Below are positions 29,201 to 36,742 of a stretch of 64,000 nucleotides of DNA, one piece after another (position 1 is the first letter of the stretch; the number at the start of each line of letters is the position of its first letter). Origin of the DNA: JAKAGZ01 sp963783855. Its GTDB lineage: Bacteria > Bacteroidota > Ignavibacteria > Ignavibacteriales > Ignavibacteriaceae. A program made the translations under genes and the position numbers. A model generated the notes under the pieces. That model saw only the letters and a program-made list of their open reading frames with translations. It made no database searches and had not been told where the DNA came from. Location: NCBI GenBank assembly GCA_963783855.1, contig CAWAPE010000004.1, forward strand, positions 62,001-126,000, in the 5' to 3' direction.

Positions 29201-30195
29201 TAAGGATGGAAATATCTTTTTATAGTTTTGCTCTGTTTATCATAATCCCAGAAATTATTTCCTCTGCCATAAAAAAGGATATAGTCGCTATCATCAAAAC
29301 TGCCGTCATTTTCGCCAACAACTATAATTGCATTTTCCTGTAAATCAGATGGCCTTGGGTCGGCAGGATTTTCAGGAAGGACCTTTCCCCCGTTATTATA
29401 AATTTTGATTGTACGAGGATCAATTGAATTTGCATCAATGCCAAAAGATTTGAGCATGGTTTTGGTTATTTTATAGATACCTTCTTCAGGCGCTTCAAAT
29501 CTAACCCACTTACCGGTTGAAAGGACACTATTAAAAACAGATTTCTTTAGCCTATTATTTTTAGTTGTCCAGAATTTTGCTACATCGTAATTTACCAGCG
29601 CACCATTTAGCAAGTCAGATGCCGGCTTTGATGAATACGACTGGTTATTACTGAAATTTATTCTAAAAATAATTTTGGTATAAAGTTGGATTTTGTTTTG
29701 TCCCGGATAAAATTTAACAGGAGAAATAACCAAGGACTGAGTTGGTACATTTCGCATTAAACCATAATTACCAAAAGTAACCAGCTCATCATCCGGATTT
29801 TGAGAATAATATTTCTCACTTATAATATTGCTGGAATTATTAATTCCATTTCCATTTACAGGAGTAGGAATTGGGGCAACTTTTCCTCTCATTTCCTTAA
29901 AGGAAGAACTAAGAACCTGGATAGTATTTCCAAATTCTGAAGGGACACCAACATTAATCAAGCGGACAGGAATGGCCGGCATTCCAAAATTATTTTGATT
30001 TTGGAAATAACCATTAACCAGACCCGTATTAAAATAATTTTCATTATTAATACTCAGGTAAGAAGAATCGGAGAAACTTGGTGTGTACTCAATAGTTAAT
30101 GAATTTCTGCTGGAAGAAATAATTTTGATATCTCTTTGTGCAAAAAGCGAAACGGAAAGTAAAACTATTAAGATTACTGAGATTTTGCTCTTCAT
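26209..30195 (-). CDS. porU: Type IX secretion system sortase PorU (C25 gingipain-like)
   Basis: The 1328-residue protein has a signal peptide (to about Q20), a beta-rich N-terminal region and a gingipain-type C25 domain with the catalytic His in LNYVGHGSPS (H840) and Cys in LTAATCDFGYYD (C874). The C-terminus carries its own sorting-type domain (NYPNPFADKTTFTF ... GTYLYKILV). PorU removes the sorting domain of T9SS cargo and links the mature protein to the surface anchor. It is somewhat longer than the Porphyromonas enzyme. It leads the porU-porV-M6-like-protease-DUF5683 unit. A secreted C25 protease is less likely given porV next door. Confidence 0.9.
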   Translation of the reverse strand: MKSKISVILIVLLSVSLFAQRDIKIISSSRNSLTIEYTPSFSDSSYLSINNENYFNTGLVNGYFQNQNNFGMPAIPVRLINVGVPSEFGNTIQVLSSSFKEMRGKVAPIPTPVNGNGINNSSNIISEKYYSQNPDDELVTFGNYGLMRNVPTQSLVISPVKFYPGQNKIQLYTKIIFRINFSNNQSYSSKPASDLLNGALVNYDVAKFWTTKNNRLKKSVFNSVLSTGKWVRFEAPEEGIYKITKTMLKSFGIDANSIDPRTIKIYNNGGKVLPENPADPRPSDLQENAIIVVGENDGSFDDSDYILFYGRGNNFWDYDKQSKTIKRYFHPYSDKNYFWITAGGATGKRIQNQSSVNNGSPYVQTQTKAFASWEEDKKNIGQTGRDYYGDVFTQSNPSVTYTNKLDGRIDATPVTYKFRFADASPGNIGIQLAENNNQIFSGFLSGYGSSDYYKGTVSSYSASFSGTLPENRSVLKFTITPSSTTTTGYLDYFEIYYERNLTAAGDNLLFFSKDTSSVIEYRLSGFTSSNIKVFNVTDYADVKLISNPLVLSGGNFYFQANESLGSVAKYYAEGSDNFKTPVNPEVISNSNLHGNSIGAKFIIITPTEFDVAAKRLKTYRETQSKIKLSTLVVNINDIYNEFSDGMVDVTAIRDYIKFAYDNWQTKPEYVLFFGKGTYDYKNVEGFNNNYIPPYETPESLAEIQSYCTDDYYVKVSGNDNFVDLASGRITVQSLQEANDAVDKIIQYETNSENGTWRNLITLVADDGYTGLDHHYEGPEHTAPSEYLANNIIPGSFDLKKIYMAAYPAVVTGTGYVMPTVNTAIIDAINEGTLILNYVGHGSPSQWAQEDVFDVSNSFSQLHNSKFFFLTAATCDFGYYDKPDLTSAAELLLFMKNAGCIGSFTASRLVYSSLNHSLMYQFFKDLLNSKRDTLNLSIPVGKSIFITKQVYSGVNDQKYHIIGDPTLRLVMPEFSAKIDSINGNKINPAQADVQIKALSNTRIFGSVVKPDSTEWSDFSGEGILTIFDSQRTVPLPQIGNYPITLQGGVIFRGRVSITNGKFSTNFVVPKDISYENKNGKVILYFFGNNVDGLGYTNKIIVGGTDTTTVNDGKGPVIEIFFDNTNFRNASLVNSNTKLLVKLSDETGLNTTGTGVGHKFVGILNDQENDPIDFTNYFTSDLNSNGKAGEINYPFSNLASGQYKLEVKAWDVFNNFSNVETYFSVVGDSQLVIRDVYNYPNPFADKTTFTFQQNLNKLLDLKIKIYTIAGRLIRQIKKNNVNEKFVKVDWDGRDQDGSPIANGTYLYKILVRTTDGTYNKSVLGKLAIIR

Positions 30196-30344
30196 TTATT
30201 CCTTATTCTCAATTATATGTTACAGTATTAATTTAATCTAACTTCTGTAACAAATCCCTTTCTTTGTAGCAAAAAATCTCTGGTAACCTCCTTAATAATC
30301 AGCCGAAATTTAGCCACAGAAGCACTATATAGTCAAGTATTTTA

Positions 30345-30788
30345 TTAAATATTTAGAAATTCAAACTTTCTTAACAAATCCTCAGAAGTCGGATAATTCA
30401 AATAGGATACATTCTCTTCATAGAGAATCTTTTTGTCAGTGCCGATAAGAATAATTTTTCTTTTATTCATTCCTAACAAATTTAAAGCACCAAACAACCT
30501 GCTAATATCCTTATTTTCATCCACTAATAAAGGAAATCCGATCCCGATTTCTTCGCAAAAATTCTTGTGCGAATCTAAATTATCAATATTTATTCCAATT
30601 ATTCTAATATTTTTATTTTCAAACAGCTCTATGTTTTTCTGATAATTATCTAATTGCCTTGTGCAAACTCGGGAATTGTCTTTTGGATAAAAAATTAATA
30701 AAATATTTTTATCAAGATTTTCATACAGATCAAAACTTTGTCCATTCTGATCAGATAATCTAAAATTTTCTACTGCATGCCCAACCAT
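30345..30788 (-). CDS. Peroxiredoxin, Bcp/AhpC-TSA type
   Basis: The 147-residue thioredoxin-fold protein has the peroxiredoxin active-site segment YPKDNSRVCTRQ, with peroxidatic C42 and a Ser in place of the usual Thr of PxxxTxxC. Further cysteines such as C78 (NFCEEIG) are present, but the Bcp-type CxxxxC pair is not, so it may be a one-Cys or atypical two-Cys enzyme. It reduces hydroperoxides in the cytoplasm. The start is directly after the stop of the HD-domain gene. It is one of three peroxiredoxins in the window. Confidence 0.82.
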   Translation of the reverse strand: MVGHAVENFRLSDQNGQSFDLYENLDKNILLIFYPKDNSRVCTRQLDNYQKNIELFENKNIRIIGINIDNLDSHKNFCEEIGIGFPLLVDENKDISRLFGALNLLGMNKRKIILIGTDKKILYEENVSYLNYPTSEDLLRKFEFLNI

Positions 30789-31355
30789 TTACAATCCCAA
30801 TATTTCTTTACTATTTTTCATTGCATTAATACAAAACCCAATATGTTCATCTAAAGGAATTCCAAGTTCTTCGGCACCGTTAGAAATATCCTCCCTGCTA
30901 ACTGACCGGGCAAATGCTTTGTCTTTTAATTTTTTCTTTACAGATTTTACAGCAACCTCATCAATTGTCTTACTCGGACGAACATATGTCACCGCCGTAA
31001 TAAATCCGGCAAGTTCATCACAAGCAAATAAAACTTTTCGCAACATGTTATTTCTTGGAACACCGGAATAATTAGCATGTGATAAAATTGAAATCCTGAA
31101 TTCTTCATCAAATCCTTTCTCCTTCAGAATTTCAGAACCTTTAACTGGATGTTCCTCTTCGGTAGGAAACATTTCATAATCAAAGTCATGGAGTAAAGCT
31201 ACGTTACCCCAATATTGGACATCCTCATTAAATTTTTCCGCATAAGCACATACACAGGTTTCAACTGCAAAGGCATGTTTTTGCAGACTGTCACTTTTTG
31301 TGTATTCTTTTAATATCGCAAGGCATTGTTCTCTGTCTCTTGTTATATCACTCAT
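30789..31355 (-). CDS. HD-domain hydrolase
   Basis: The 188-residue protein has an HD-type metal site: KHAFAVETCVCAY near residue 21, then ALLHDFDYEMFP at about 53-60 and SHANYSG and ACDELAG downstream. The family includes phosphohydrolases acting on nucleotides and the 'HDIG' group, but no substrate can be deduced. It abuts the peroxiredoxin gene on the same strand and lies just downstream of nth. Confidence 0.75.
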   Translation of the reverse strand: MSDITRDREQCLAILKEYTKSDSLQKHAFAVETCVCAYAEKFNEDVQYWGNVALLHDFDYEMFPTEEEHPVKGSEILKEKGFDEEFRISILSHANYSGVPRNNMLRKVLFACDELAGFITAVTYVRPSKTIDEVAVKSVKKKLKDKAFARSVSREDISNGAEELGIPLDEHIGFCINAMKNSKEILGL

Positions 31356-31382
31356 AATTATTCTACCATATATTATTAAAAA

Positions 31383-32029
31383 TTATTTTTGCACCGGATT
31401 AAAAGATGGGCAAATATTTGCAAGTACACATTGTAAACATTTAGGACGATTTGCAATACAAATATTTCGTCCGTGTGTTGCCAGGTAATGAGAAGAATTT
31501 ATCCAGTCATCTTCAGGCAATAGTTCCCGTAATTTAAATTCTATTTTTTCAGGGTCGTTTGATTTAATAAATCCCAGCAAATTTGAAAGTCTTTTTACAT
31601 GAGTATCAACTGCAATAGCCGGAATTCCAAATCCATTACCCGCAACAACCGAAGCTGTTTTCCTTCCAACACCGGGAAGTTTTGTTAAAGCCTCAAAATC
31701 CGACGGGACTTTTCCCTTATAATCGTTAACTAATATTTCACAACATTTCTTTATGCTTTTAGTCTTTTGCCTGTAAAATCCTGTTGAATAAATATCTTTT
31801 TCAAGTTCTTCATTTGAAACTTTTAGAAAGTCCCCCGGTTTTTTATATTTTTTATACAATCCTTCGTAACAATGTTTACTCTTTCATCCGTGCACTGAGC
31901 AGACAATATAGTTGAGATTAATAATTGGAAAGGGTCTTTGTAATCAAGAGCACAACCTACATCGGGATACTCTCTTTTTAAAAGATCAAATATATTTTTA
32001 GCATATGTCTTTTCAGCTTTTAACGTCAT
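31383..32029 (-). pseudogene. nth: Endonuclease III, interrupted by one frameshift
   Basis: Two adjacent frames together make a complete endonuclease III. The first (32029 to about 31860) carries the N-terminal PFQLLISTILSAQCTDERVN. The second (to 31383) carries the helix-hairpin-helix LPGVGRKTA with the catalytic Lys, the AVDTH motif with the catalytic Asp, and a full C-x6-C-x2-C-x5-C iron-sulfur site (CIANRPKCLQC). The join is near 31858-31862, where TKDLYKKYKK is expected but one base is missing (GATTGTATAAA in place of GATTTGTATAAA). The enzyme removes oxidised pyrimidines from DNA. All active-site residues survive, so a sequencing error is as likely as real inactivation. Its start overlaps the [2Fe-2S] gene by 17 bases. 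Confidence 0.85.
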
Positions 32030-32357
32030 CTCTGTTAAATCTCTTATCCTGAATCATTAATCTTTTTACCGGAATATCATTTATAATATGACTTTGAATT
32101 ATTTCTTCGACATCATCTATATTTACTCCGCCATACCAAATCTGCTCCGGATACACAAGAACTGTTACACCAAATTCACATGCATCGAGACAACCCGCTG
32201 CATTTGCCCTTACTTCCGCTTTTAATCCCAACTCTTTCAACCTTTTTTTGAAAAGAGCCCTAACATCGGCACTACCTTTATCCAGGCAGCATCCTCTCGG
32301 ATGGCCGTCCGGTCTCTTATTTTCACAGATAAAAATATGTTTTTCAAATCGTTTCAT
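32013..32357 (-). CDS. Thioredoxin-like [2Fe-2S] ferredoxin
   Basis: The 114-residue protein has the Shethna-type thioredoxin-like ferredoxin pattern: C11 in HIFICEN, a CC pair at 23-24 in HPRGCCLDKG, then GCLDACEFG with C56 and C60. This is the fold of NuoE-like and Azotobacter FeSII-type [2Fe-2S] proteins. It is a small electron carrier; its partner is not visible. It overlaps the start of nth by 17 bases, so the two are probably co-translated. Both bind iron-sulfur clusters, which is the only thematic link I see. Confidence 0.85.
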   Translation of the reverse strand: MKRFEKHIFICENKRPDGHPRGCCLDKGSADVRALFKKRLKELGLKAEVRANAAGCLDACEFGVTVLVYPEQIWYGGVNIDDVEEIIQSHIINDIPVKRLMIQDKRFNRDDVKS

Positions 32358-32439
32358 TTTGCAATTTGCATTTATTATTTCTTAATATAATTAATTTTAA
32401 TCTATTATTTGGAAGGTAAATACTGAATAGAAAATGTAG

Positions 32440-32513
32440 TAGCGCGTACGGGATTCGAACCCGTGATCTCCGCCTTGAGAGGGCGGCGTCCTAAGCCACT
32501 AGACGAACGCGCC
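32440..32513 (-). tRNA. tRNA-Glu (anticodon CTC)
   Basis: The reverse strand folds as a 74-base tRNA. The acceptor is GGCGCGT/ACGCGCT with discriminator A at 32440, the anticodon stem CCGCC/GGCGG encloses the loop CTCTCAA giving anticodon CTC, and the T-loop is GGTTCGAATCC. CCA is not encoded. Confidence 0.95.
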
Positions 32514-32525
32514 TATATACAAAAT

Positions 32526-32585
32526 AAAAAGGATGACGTTAAATGTAAATTACATCAGCCATCTTACATTTCCCATCATCCTTTT
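32526..32585 (-). terminator. Long stem-loop between the two tRNA genes
   Basis: Arms AAAAGGATGA and TCATCCTTTT pair around an inner AAATGTAA/TTACATTT stem. On the minus strand the structure is followed by TTTTTATTTT. It lies directly downstream of tRNA-Gln and upstream of tRNA-Glu. It fits an intrinsic terminator for tRNA-Gln or an RNA-processing hairpin. Confidence 0.6.
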
Positions 32586-32587
32586 GT

Positions 32588-32658
32588 TGTCCCGTCAGGG
32601 GTCGAACCTGAACTCTTCGCATCCAGAGTGCGACGTGTTGCCAGTTACACCACGGGAC
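32588..32658 (-). tRNA. tRNA-Gln (anticodon CTG)
   Basis: The reverse strand gives a 71-base tRNA. The acceptor is GTCCCGT/ACGGGAC with discriminator A, the anticodon stem TCGCA/TGCGA encloses the loop CTCTGGA giving anticodon CTG, and the T-arm is AGGTTCGACCCCT. CCA is not encoded. The plus-strand ORF over both tRNAs is spurious. Confidence 0.95.
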
Positions 32659-32791
32659 AATTTTTTCTGGATGTAAAATTACTGATGAATTCTTAAATTT
32701 CAAAGTTTTCAGGTATAAAATATGCTTTTATTACCTAAAATTAAATTCTTTCACTATATTCTATATGATTTTATTTCAATTTAAGAGTTTT

Positions 32792-33637
32792 ATGAAATTT
32801 CGATCCGCTGTAATTTTAAGCCTGATTTTAGCATTTAATATTTTTCCCCAACAGTTTGTCTACCAGGGATCTATTGGCAATTTCAGAAATGCCTCAGGGT
32901 TTTCTCTTTCCTCTTCGGGCTTTTTCTATGTAACTGATACAGGTTCTGATGAGGTCACTAAACTTGATACTCTTGGTAATATTTTAAAAGATGCAGGCGG
33001 ATATGGCTGGACGGAATCTACTTTTGACTTTCCTTCGGATGTTTTTGCCACACCACTCAACGTTTATGTCTGTGATAAAAATAATAACAGAATTGAAAGA
33101 TTCGATAAGGATCTGAATTATATTTCACAATTATTTACAAGAAATAATGAAAATTCCGCTGAGCGGTTCGGATATCCGCTGAGTTGTGCTACCTCAAACC
33201 AGGGTGATCTTTATATTCTTGATTCTGAAAATAAGAGAGTTGTAAAGTTCAACCTTTTTGGACAATATGTACAAGACTTCGGGGGATTTGATGCCGGAGC
33301 ATTTTCGCTAACAAATCCTAAAAAACTCGCTGTTTCTTCAGCAAATAATATTTACGTGCTTGATGACCGCAGACTTTTAATTTTTGACCAGTTTGGCAGC
33401 GGAATTGAGATTCTAAATCTTGATGAAAATTTTATTAATCTTAACATTGTAGGGAATAATTTTGTAACTAATAGTCTGCAAAATATTTATTCAGCTCAAT
33501 TACCATCCCGGATGCCTGAACTTCAAAAAGTTGTTTTGATAGGATCCCCCAGAAATGTTTTTGTCAGCAGCCTGATTGCAGGCAACAAACTTTATGTTCT
33601 TGTTAAAAATGAGATAATGATTTTTAAAAAGACCTGA
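32792..33637 (+). CDS. Exported beta-propeller (NHL-like) protein
   Basis: The start at 32792 was chosen because AAGAG precedes it and the signal peptide (MKFRSAVILSLILAFNIFPQ) begins there; the frame opens nine codons earlier at 32765. The mature 260 residues are NHL/6-bladed propeller-like repeats (FYVTDTGSDEVTKLDTLGN, VYVCDKNNNRIERFD, LYILDSENKRVVKFN, IYVLDDRRLLIFD), each with a D/N-rich turn. Such propellers bind ligands or proteins in the periplasm. No function can be given. It leads a plus-strand group of four genes, and the next start is two bases away. Confidence 0.75.
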   Translation: MKFRSAVILSLILAFNIFPQQFVYQGSIGNFRNASGFSLSSSGFFYVTDTGSDEVTKLDTLGNILKDAGGYGWTESTFDFPSDVFATPLNVYVCDKNNNRIERFDKDLNYISQLFTRNNENSAERFGYPLSCATSNQGDLYILDSENKRVVKFNLFGQYVQDFGGFDAGAFSLTNPKKLAVSSANNIYVLDDRRLLIFDQFGSGIEILNLDENFINLNIVGNNFVTNSLQNIYSAQLPSRMPELQKVVLIGSPRNVFVSSLIAGNKLYVLVKNEIMIFKKT

Positions 33638-33638
33638 A

Positions 33639-34145
33639 ATGACAGGAGCATTAAGACAAATCCCCAAAGTTTTTTCAGTTCACTTCAGATTGTTCAGGAT
33701 AATTGTTTTTTCTTTTTTATTACTCTGGTGTGCCGGATTCTCCTTTAATGCTTTCTTCCCTGGTAATAGCACGATAGTTCTTTATCCATTTTTGAAACAA
33801 ATTTACTCCGGTGTCTGCCACCAAATTGATTATAAAACTTTTGAAATTAATAATTTGCATTTACTTGTTTGTGCAAGATGTTCCGGGATTTACATTGGTG
33901 CACTTTTTAGTGTAGCAGGATTAATATTCTTTGTCAGAAGAATAAATATTCCCTTAAAATATTTTTTTATTTCTTGTATCCCGATGGCTCTCGATGTTAT
34001 CCTATATACCGTAGGAGTTTATTATTATACTAAATGGTTGGCATTTTCTACAGGAATACTTTTCGGTTCTGTCGCAATTGTTTATATTTTAGCTTCAATT
34101 GAAAATTTTTTATTTAAGGAATTAAACGAGATAAATGAATTCTAA
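33639..34145 (+). CDS. DUF2085 membrane protein
   Basis: The 168-residue protein has four hydrophobic helices and the DUF2085 signature CHQIDYKTFEI followed by LLVCARCSGIYIGAL at about residues 59-90. The conserved CHQ and CARCSG cysteines and histidine suggest metal or redox binding in the membrane. The family's role is unknown. It overlaps the next ORF by 11 bases and follows the propeller gene by one base, so the island is an operon. Confidence 0.8.
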   Translation: MTGALRQIPKVFSVHFRLFRIIVFSFLLLWCAGFSFNAFFPGNSTIVLYPFLKQIYSGVCHQIDYKTFEINNLHLLVCARCSGIYIGALFSVAGLIFFVRRINIPLKYFFISCIPMALDVILYTVGVYYYTKWLAFSTGILFGSVAIVYILASIENFLFKELNEINEF

Positions 34146-34638
34146 TAAATTTCTTCCTCCTCTTGTTTGTGGTTTTGCAGCAGCTGTAATTTCTACCATC
34201 CCCGGTATCAAAACCATTGGCTGTTGTATTGTTATACCAGCAGCAGCGTGGTTTGCATTGATTCTTGAACAAAGAATCAACAAGGCGGAGCCTCCGATAA
34301 CTTCCAAAACTGCACTGGTTTTTGGACTGATGACCGGAATATTTGCAGCATTATTTTCTACTGCGTTTGATGTTTTAATAACATTAATTGCTCATTCAAA
34401 TGATTTTGTTGAAAGTTTACCACAAACAGAAATTGCGATGAGAAATTTAAATCTGGGTGATATATGGGATCAAACTTTTTCCCTTTTGAAAACTATGGCA
34501 CAGCAAATAAAAGCAACCGGATTTTCTCTTTTATATACAATTGCAATTCTGTTCAGCAATCTATTTATTGATGCGATTTTCGGAATAGTTGGTGGATTGT
34601 TAGGTATGATGATTCAAAATAAAAAGACATCTCAATAA
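34135..34638 (+). CDS. Multi-pass membrane protein of unknown function
   Basis: The 167-residue protein has an N-terminal hydrophobic hairpin (PPLVCGFAAAVISTIPGIKTIGCCIVIPAAAWFALIL), a second pair near residues 62-84 and a last one near 132-160 with GGLLGMMIQ. It resembles DUF4199-like or glycine-zipper membrane proteins, but I cannot assign a family. Tight coupling to the DUF2085 gene (11-base overlap) and to the next gene (one-base gap) implies a shared role. Confidence 0.65.
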   Translation: MNSNKFLPPLVCGFAAAVISTIPGIKTIGCCIVIPAAAWFALILEQRINKAEPPITSKTALVFGLMTGIFAALFSTAFDVLITLIAHSNDFVESLPQTEIAMRNLNLGDIWDQTFSLLKTMAQQIKATGFSLLYTIAILFSNLFIDAIFGIVGGLLGMMIQNKKTSQ

Positions 34639-34639
34639 A

Positions 34640-34939
34640 ATGATATCTGCAGTTATTTTCTTCATTCATATAATTTTTGCACTAATTATTTTTACAAAAA
34701 AATGGCAAGATGAAAATCTCTCAAGCGGATATATAAATCTTGCACTAATTGGTGTTTTATTTGCGGTTGGTTGGTCTGTTACTGGAATAATAGCAAAATT
34801 GATTTTAACACCCCAGGGTTTTGGAAAGGAATTCAACCGAGATGCATTTTCACTATCAATACTAACAATTGCAGAATATTTCTTTTACAGGTTTTATTAC
34901 AAGGAAGAGTCTACTTCAGCCGATAAGGGAACACAATAA
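34640..34939 (+). CDS. Small membrane protein of unknown function
   Basis: The 99-residue protein has two to three hydrophobic segments (residues about 2-18, 31-50 and 70-85). It is one base after the previous gene and ends 29 bases inside tonB, which converges on it from the other strand. No family is recognised. The coupling supports it as real, and the overlap with tonB is limited to the last ten codons. Confidence 0.55.
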   Translation: MISAVIFFIHIIFALIIFTKKWQDENLSSGYINLALIGVLFAVGWSVTGIIAKLILTPQGFGKEFNRDAFSLSILTIAEYFFYRFYYKEESTSADKGTQ

Positions 34940-35615
34940 CTGCTACCTGTTCAACCTGTTTTTGTGATGGGTTCAGACCTTCAAATCTCCACTGCCTTAA
35001 TGAATTTATAGCTGCATTTTCAAGCCGGGTATCAGCTTTTATTAATGGGAAGATATTTCCGACGGTTCCATCTGGTAGAATAGTAAACCTAAGCCTGATA
35101 TCAATTTCTTTATCAACCCCTGCCGGATATTCCGGCAAAGTAAAACTATAAATTTTCCTTTGTCCCTGTCCGCCCCAATCAATATCATAACCAAAACTTC
35201 CACTACCTTTGGCTTTGTTCCCTTTGCCAACGGCTGTTACTTTAGAATTAGTTTTTAACTTGCTTTCTTCTATTGAGGTTTCAGTCTTCTTCTTATCCTT
35301 ATCAGCAGGTTTTATTATGTTTTCATCTGAGGTGTTTTTGGATTCCGGTAATTTAACCTCTTTTACAATTTTACTTTTATCCTTAGTCTCTTTCTTATCT
35401 TCCTTCTTAGAAAGTTCTTCAACCTGGTTTACCTGAGATCCAATATTACCGGAAGAGCCCTGTTTGCCCGATGTACCAAAGGAAAGTTCAACATATTCTG
35501 TTGAGGGATACTCAATTGTAAAATTATAAAAGAAGAGAACAACGAAGAGAATAACGTGGAATATTACTGATGCTGAAACTGAAATCTTTTTTATTGATTT
35601 ATAATTGAAATTCAT
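34911..35615 (-). CDS. tonB: TonB-family energy transducer
   Basis: The 234-residue protein has an N-terminal transmembrane helix (about residues 13-33), a long Lys/Glu/Ser-rich periplasmic linker and a C-terminal TonB domain (FTLPEYPAGVDKEIDIRLRF, DTRLENAAINSLRQWRFEGL). TonB links the proton-motive force harvested by ExbB/ExbD to outer-membrane receptors; TolA-like function is also possible. It follows exbB and exbD in the same operon, with a 29-base gap after exbD. Confidence 0.85.
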   Translation of the reverse strand: MNFNYKSIKKISVSASVIFHVILFVVLFFYNFTIEYPSTEYVELSFGTSGKQGSSGNIGSQVNQVEELSKKEDKKETKDKSKIVKEVKLPESKNTSDENIIKPADKDKKKTETSIEESKLKTNSKVTAVGKGNKAKGSGSFGYDIDWGGQGQRKIYSFTLPEYPAGVDKEIDIRLRFTILPDGTVGNIFPLIKADTRLENAAINSLRQWRFEGLNPSQKQVEQVAVIVFPYRLK

Positions 35616-35644
35616 TTTAACTAATCTTTTTCAGGCAGATTGGA

Positions 35645-36049
35645 TCAAAGTTTTTCTTTTTGAGTTTGAATGGTGAACTTATCAATTCCACTTGTTTTAG
35701 CAGCATCAATAACTTTTATGATAAGATCTACCGCAACTGTTTTATCAGCGCGTATTATAAGGTTGTTCTCAGGTTGATTATTTTTTACAACACTTAGCTT
35801 TGCTGCCAGTTGCTCAATTCCAACCTGTTCCTGCCCTACATAAACAGCTCCTCCTGCCGTTACAGTAACTATAAGTGAAGATGGAGCGGATTTCTCATTA
35901 GTTTTGGAACCGGGCAATTTTACCTTTACTCCCGTTTGAATAACAAATTGAGATGTAAGCAAAAAGAATATTAATAACAACATCACTATATCTGTTAAAG
36001 ATGAATAGCTGAATGCTGCTAAAGGTTCGTTTGAAGTTTTAAATTTCAT
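35645..36049 (-). CDS. exbD: ExbD/TolR proton-channel subunit
   Basis: The 134-residue protein has one N-terminal transmembrane helix with the essential Asp in SLTDIVMLLLIFFLLTS (D19 region), then a periplasmic domain ending in the ExbD motif DKTVAVDLIIKVIDAAKTSGI. It forms the inner-membrane proton channel with the upstream ExbB. ExbD and TolR cannot be told apart by sequence alone. The gap to exbB is ten bases. Confidence 0.9.
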   Translation of the reverse strand: MKFKTSNEPLAAFSYSSLTDIVMLLLIFFLLTSQFVIQTGVKVKLPGSKTNEKSAPSSLIVTVTAGGAVYVGQEQVGIEQLAAKLSVVKNNQPENNLIIRADKTVAVDLIIKVIDAAKTSGIDKFTIQTQKEKL

Positions 36050-36059
36050 TTATGCTGTC

Positions 36060-36716
36060 CTAAATATCAATTTCTACTTCATCGTCTGAATTTGATGAAC
36101 TATCAGATGTATCCTGGATTACGTCAATTACATCGTTTGCAACAGTTTCAATATCACCGACGAGCTTTTTTACTTTGTGTACAAAATGATTATAAAACGC
36201 TAAAGCAGGTATACCTACCATTAAACCAAACGCAGTTGTAATTAATGCCTCCCAAATTCCGCCGGCAAGATCACTTGGGTTTGCAGCACCGGCAAGATCC
36301 TGAATTGTCATAAATGCTGAGATCATTCCTGTAACTGTTCCCAGGAAGCCCAACAAAGGTGCTATACCTGCAATAGTTGCTAGAAAGGGCAATCCCTTTT
36401 CAAGTTTACTAATTTCCTGTGTACCAGCATTTTCAATTCCCTCTTTCACTCTTTCATGACCAAGGTTATATTTTTTTAAACCTTTCCTGATGATATTAGC
36501 AACGGGAGATTTATCCTCCATACAATAGCTAATCGCACCCGAAATATCTTTTTTCTTCAGCAGCCCTCTTACTCTTACCATGAAAGCAGGAACATTAATT
36601 TTTGAATTACGCAAAACAATGTATCTGTCAATAATTATAGCCAGCCCAATAATTGAACAAAGAAGAATGGGCCACATAATAAATCCGCCCTTAAGAAAAA
36701 TTGAGAATAAATTCAT
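36060..36716 (-). CDS. exbB: ExbB/TolQ/MotA-type proton channel protein
   Basis: The 218-residue protein has three transmembrane segments and the family signature: a short periplasmic start, LPFLATIAGIAPLLGFLGTVTGMISAF near residues 105-135 and GGIWEALITTAFGLMVGIPALAFYN near 147-172. It drives a TonB- or Tol-type machine with ExbD and the following TonB. It lies 26 bases downstream of the HU-SPOR gene in the same transcription unit. Confidence 0.92.
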   Translation of the reverse strand: MNLFSIFLKGGFIMWPILLCSIIGLAIIIDRYIVLRNSKINVPAFMVRVRGLLKKKDISGAISYCMEDKSPVANIIRKGLKKYNLGHERVKEGIENAGTQEISKLEKGLPFLATIAGIAPLLGFLGTVTGMISAFMTIQDLAGAANPSDLAGGIWEALITTAFGLMVGIPALAFYNHFVHKVKKLVGDIETVANDVIDVIQDTSDSSSNSDDEVEIDI

Positions 36717-36742
36717 TTCTTACCTTTAAGGAAATTAAAGTT

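Noticed and set aside
32463..32696. 77-codon plus-strand ORF
   Set aside because: It spans both tRNA-Glu and tRNA-Gln on the opposite strand and has no recognisable protein features.
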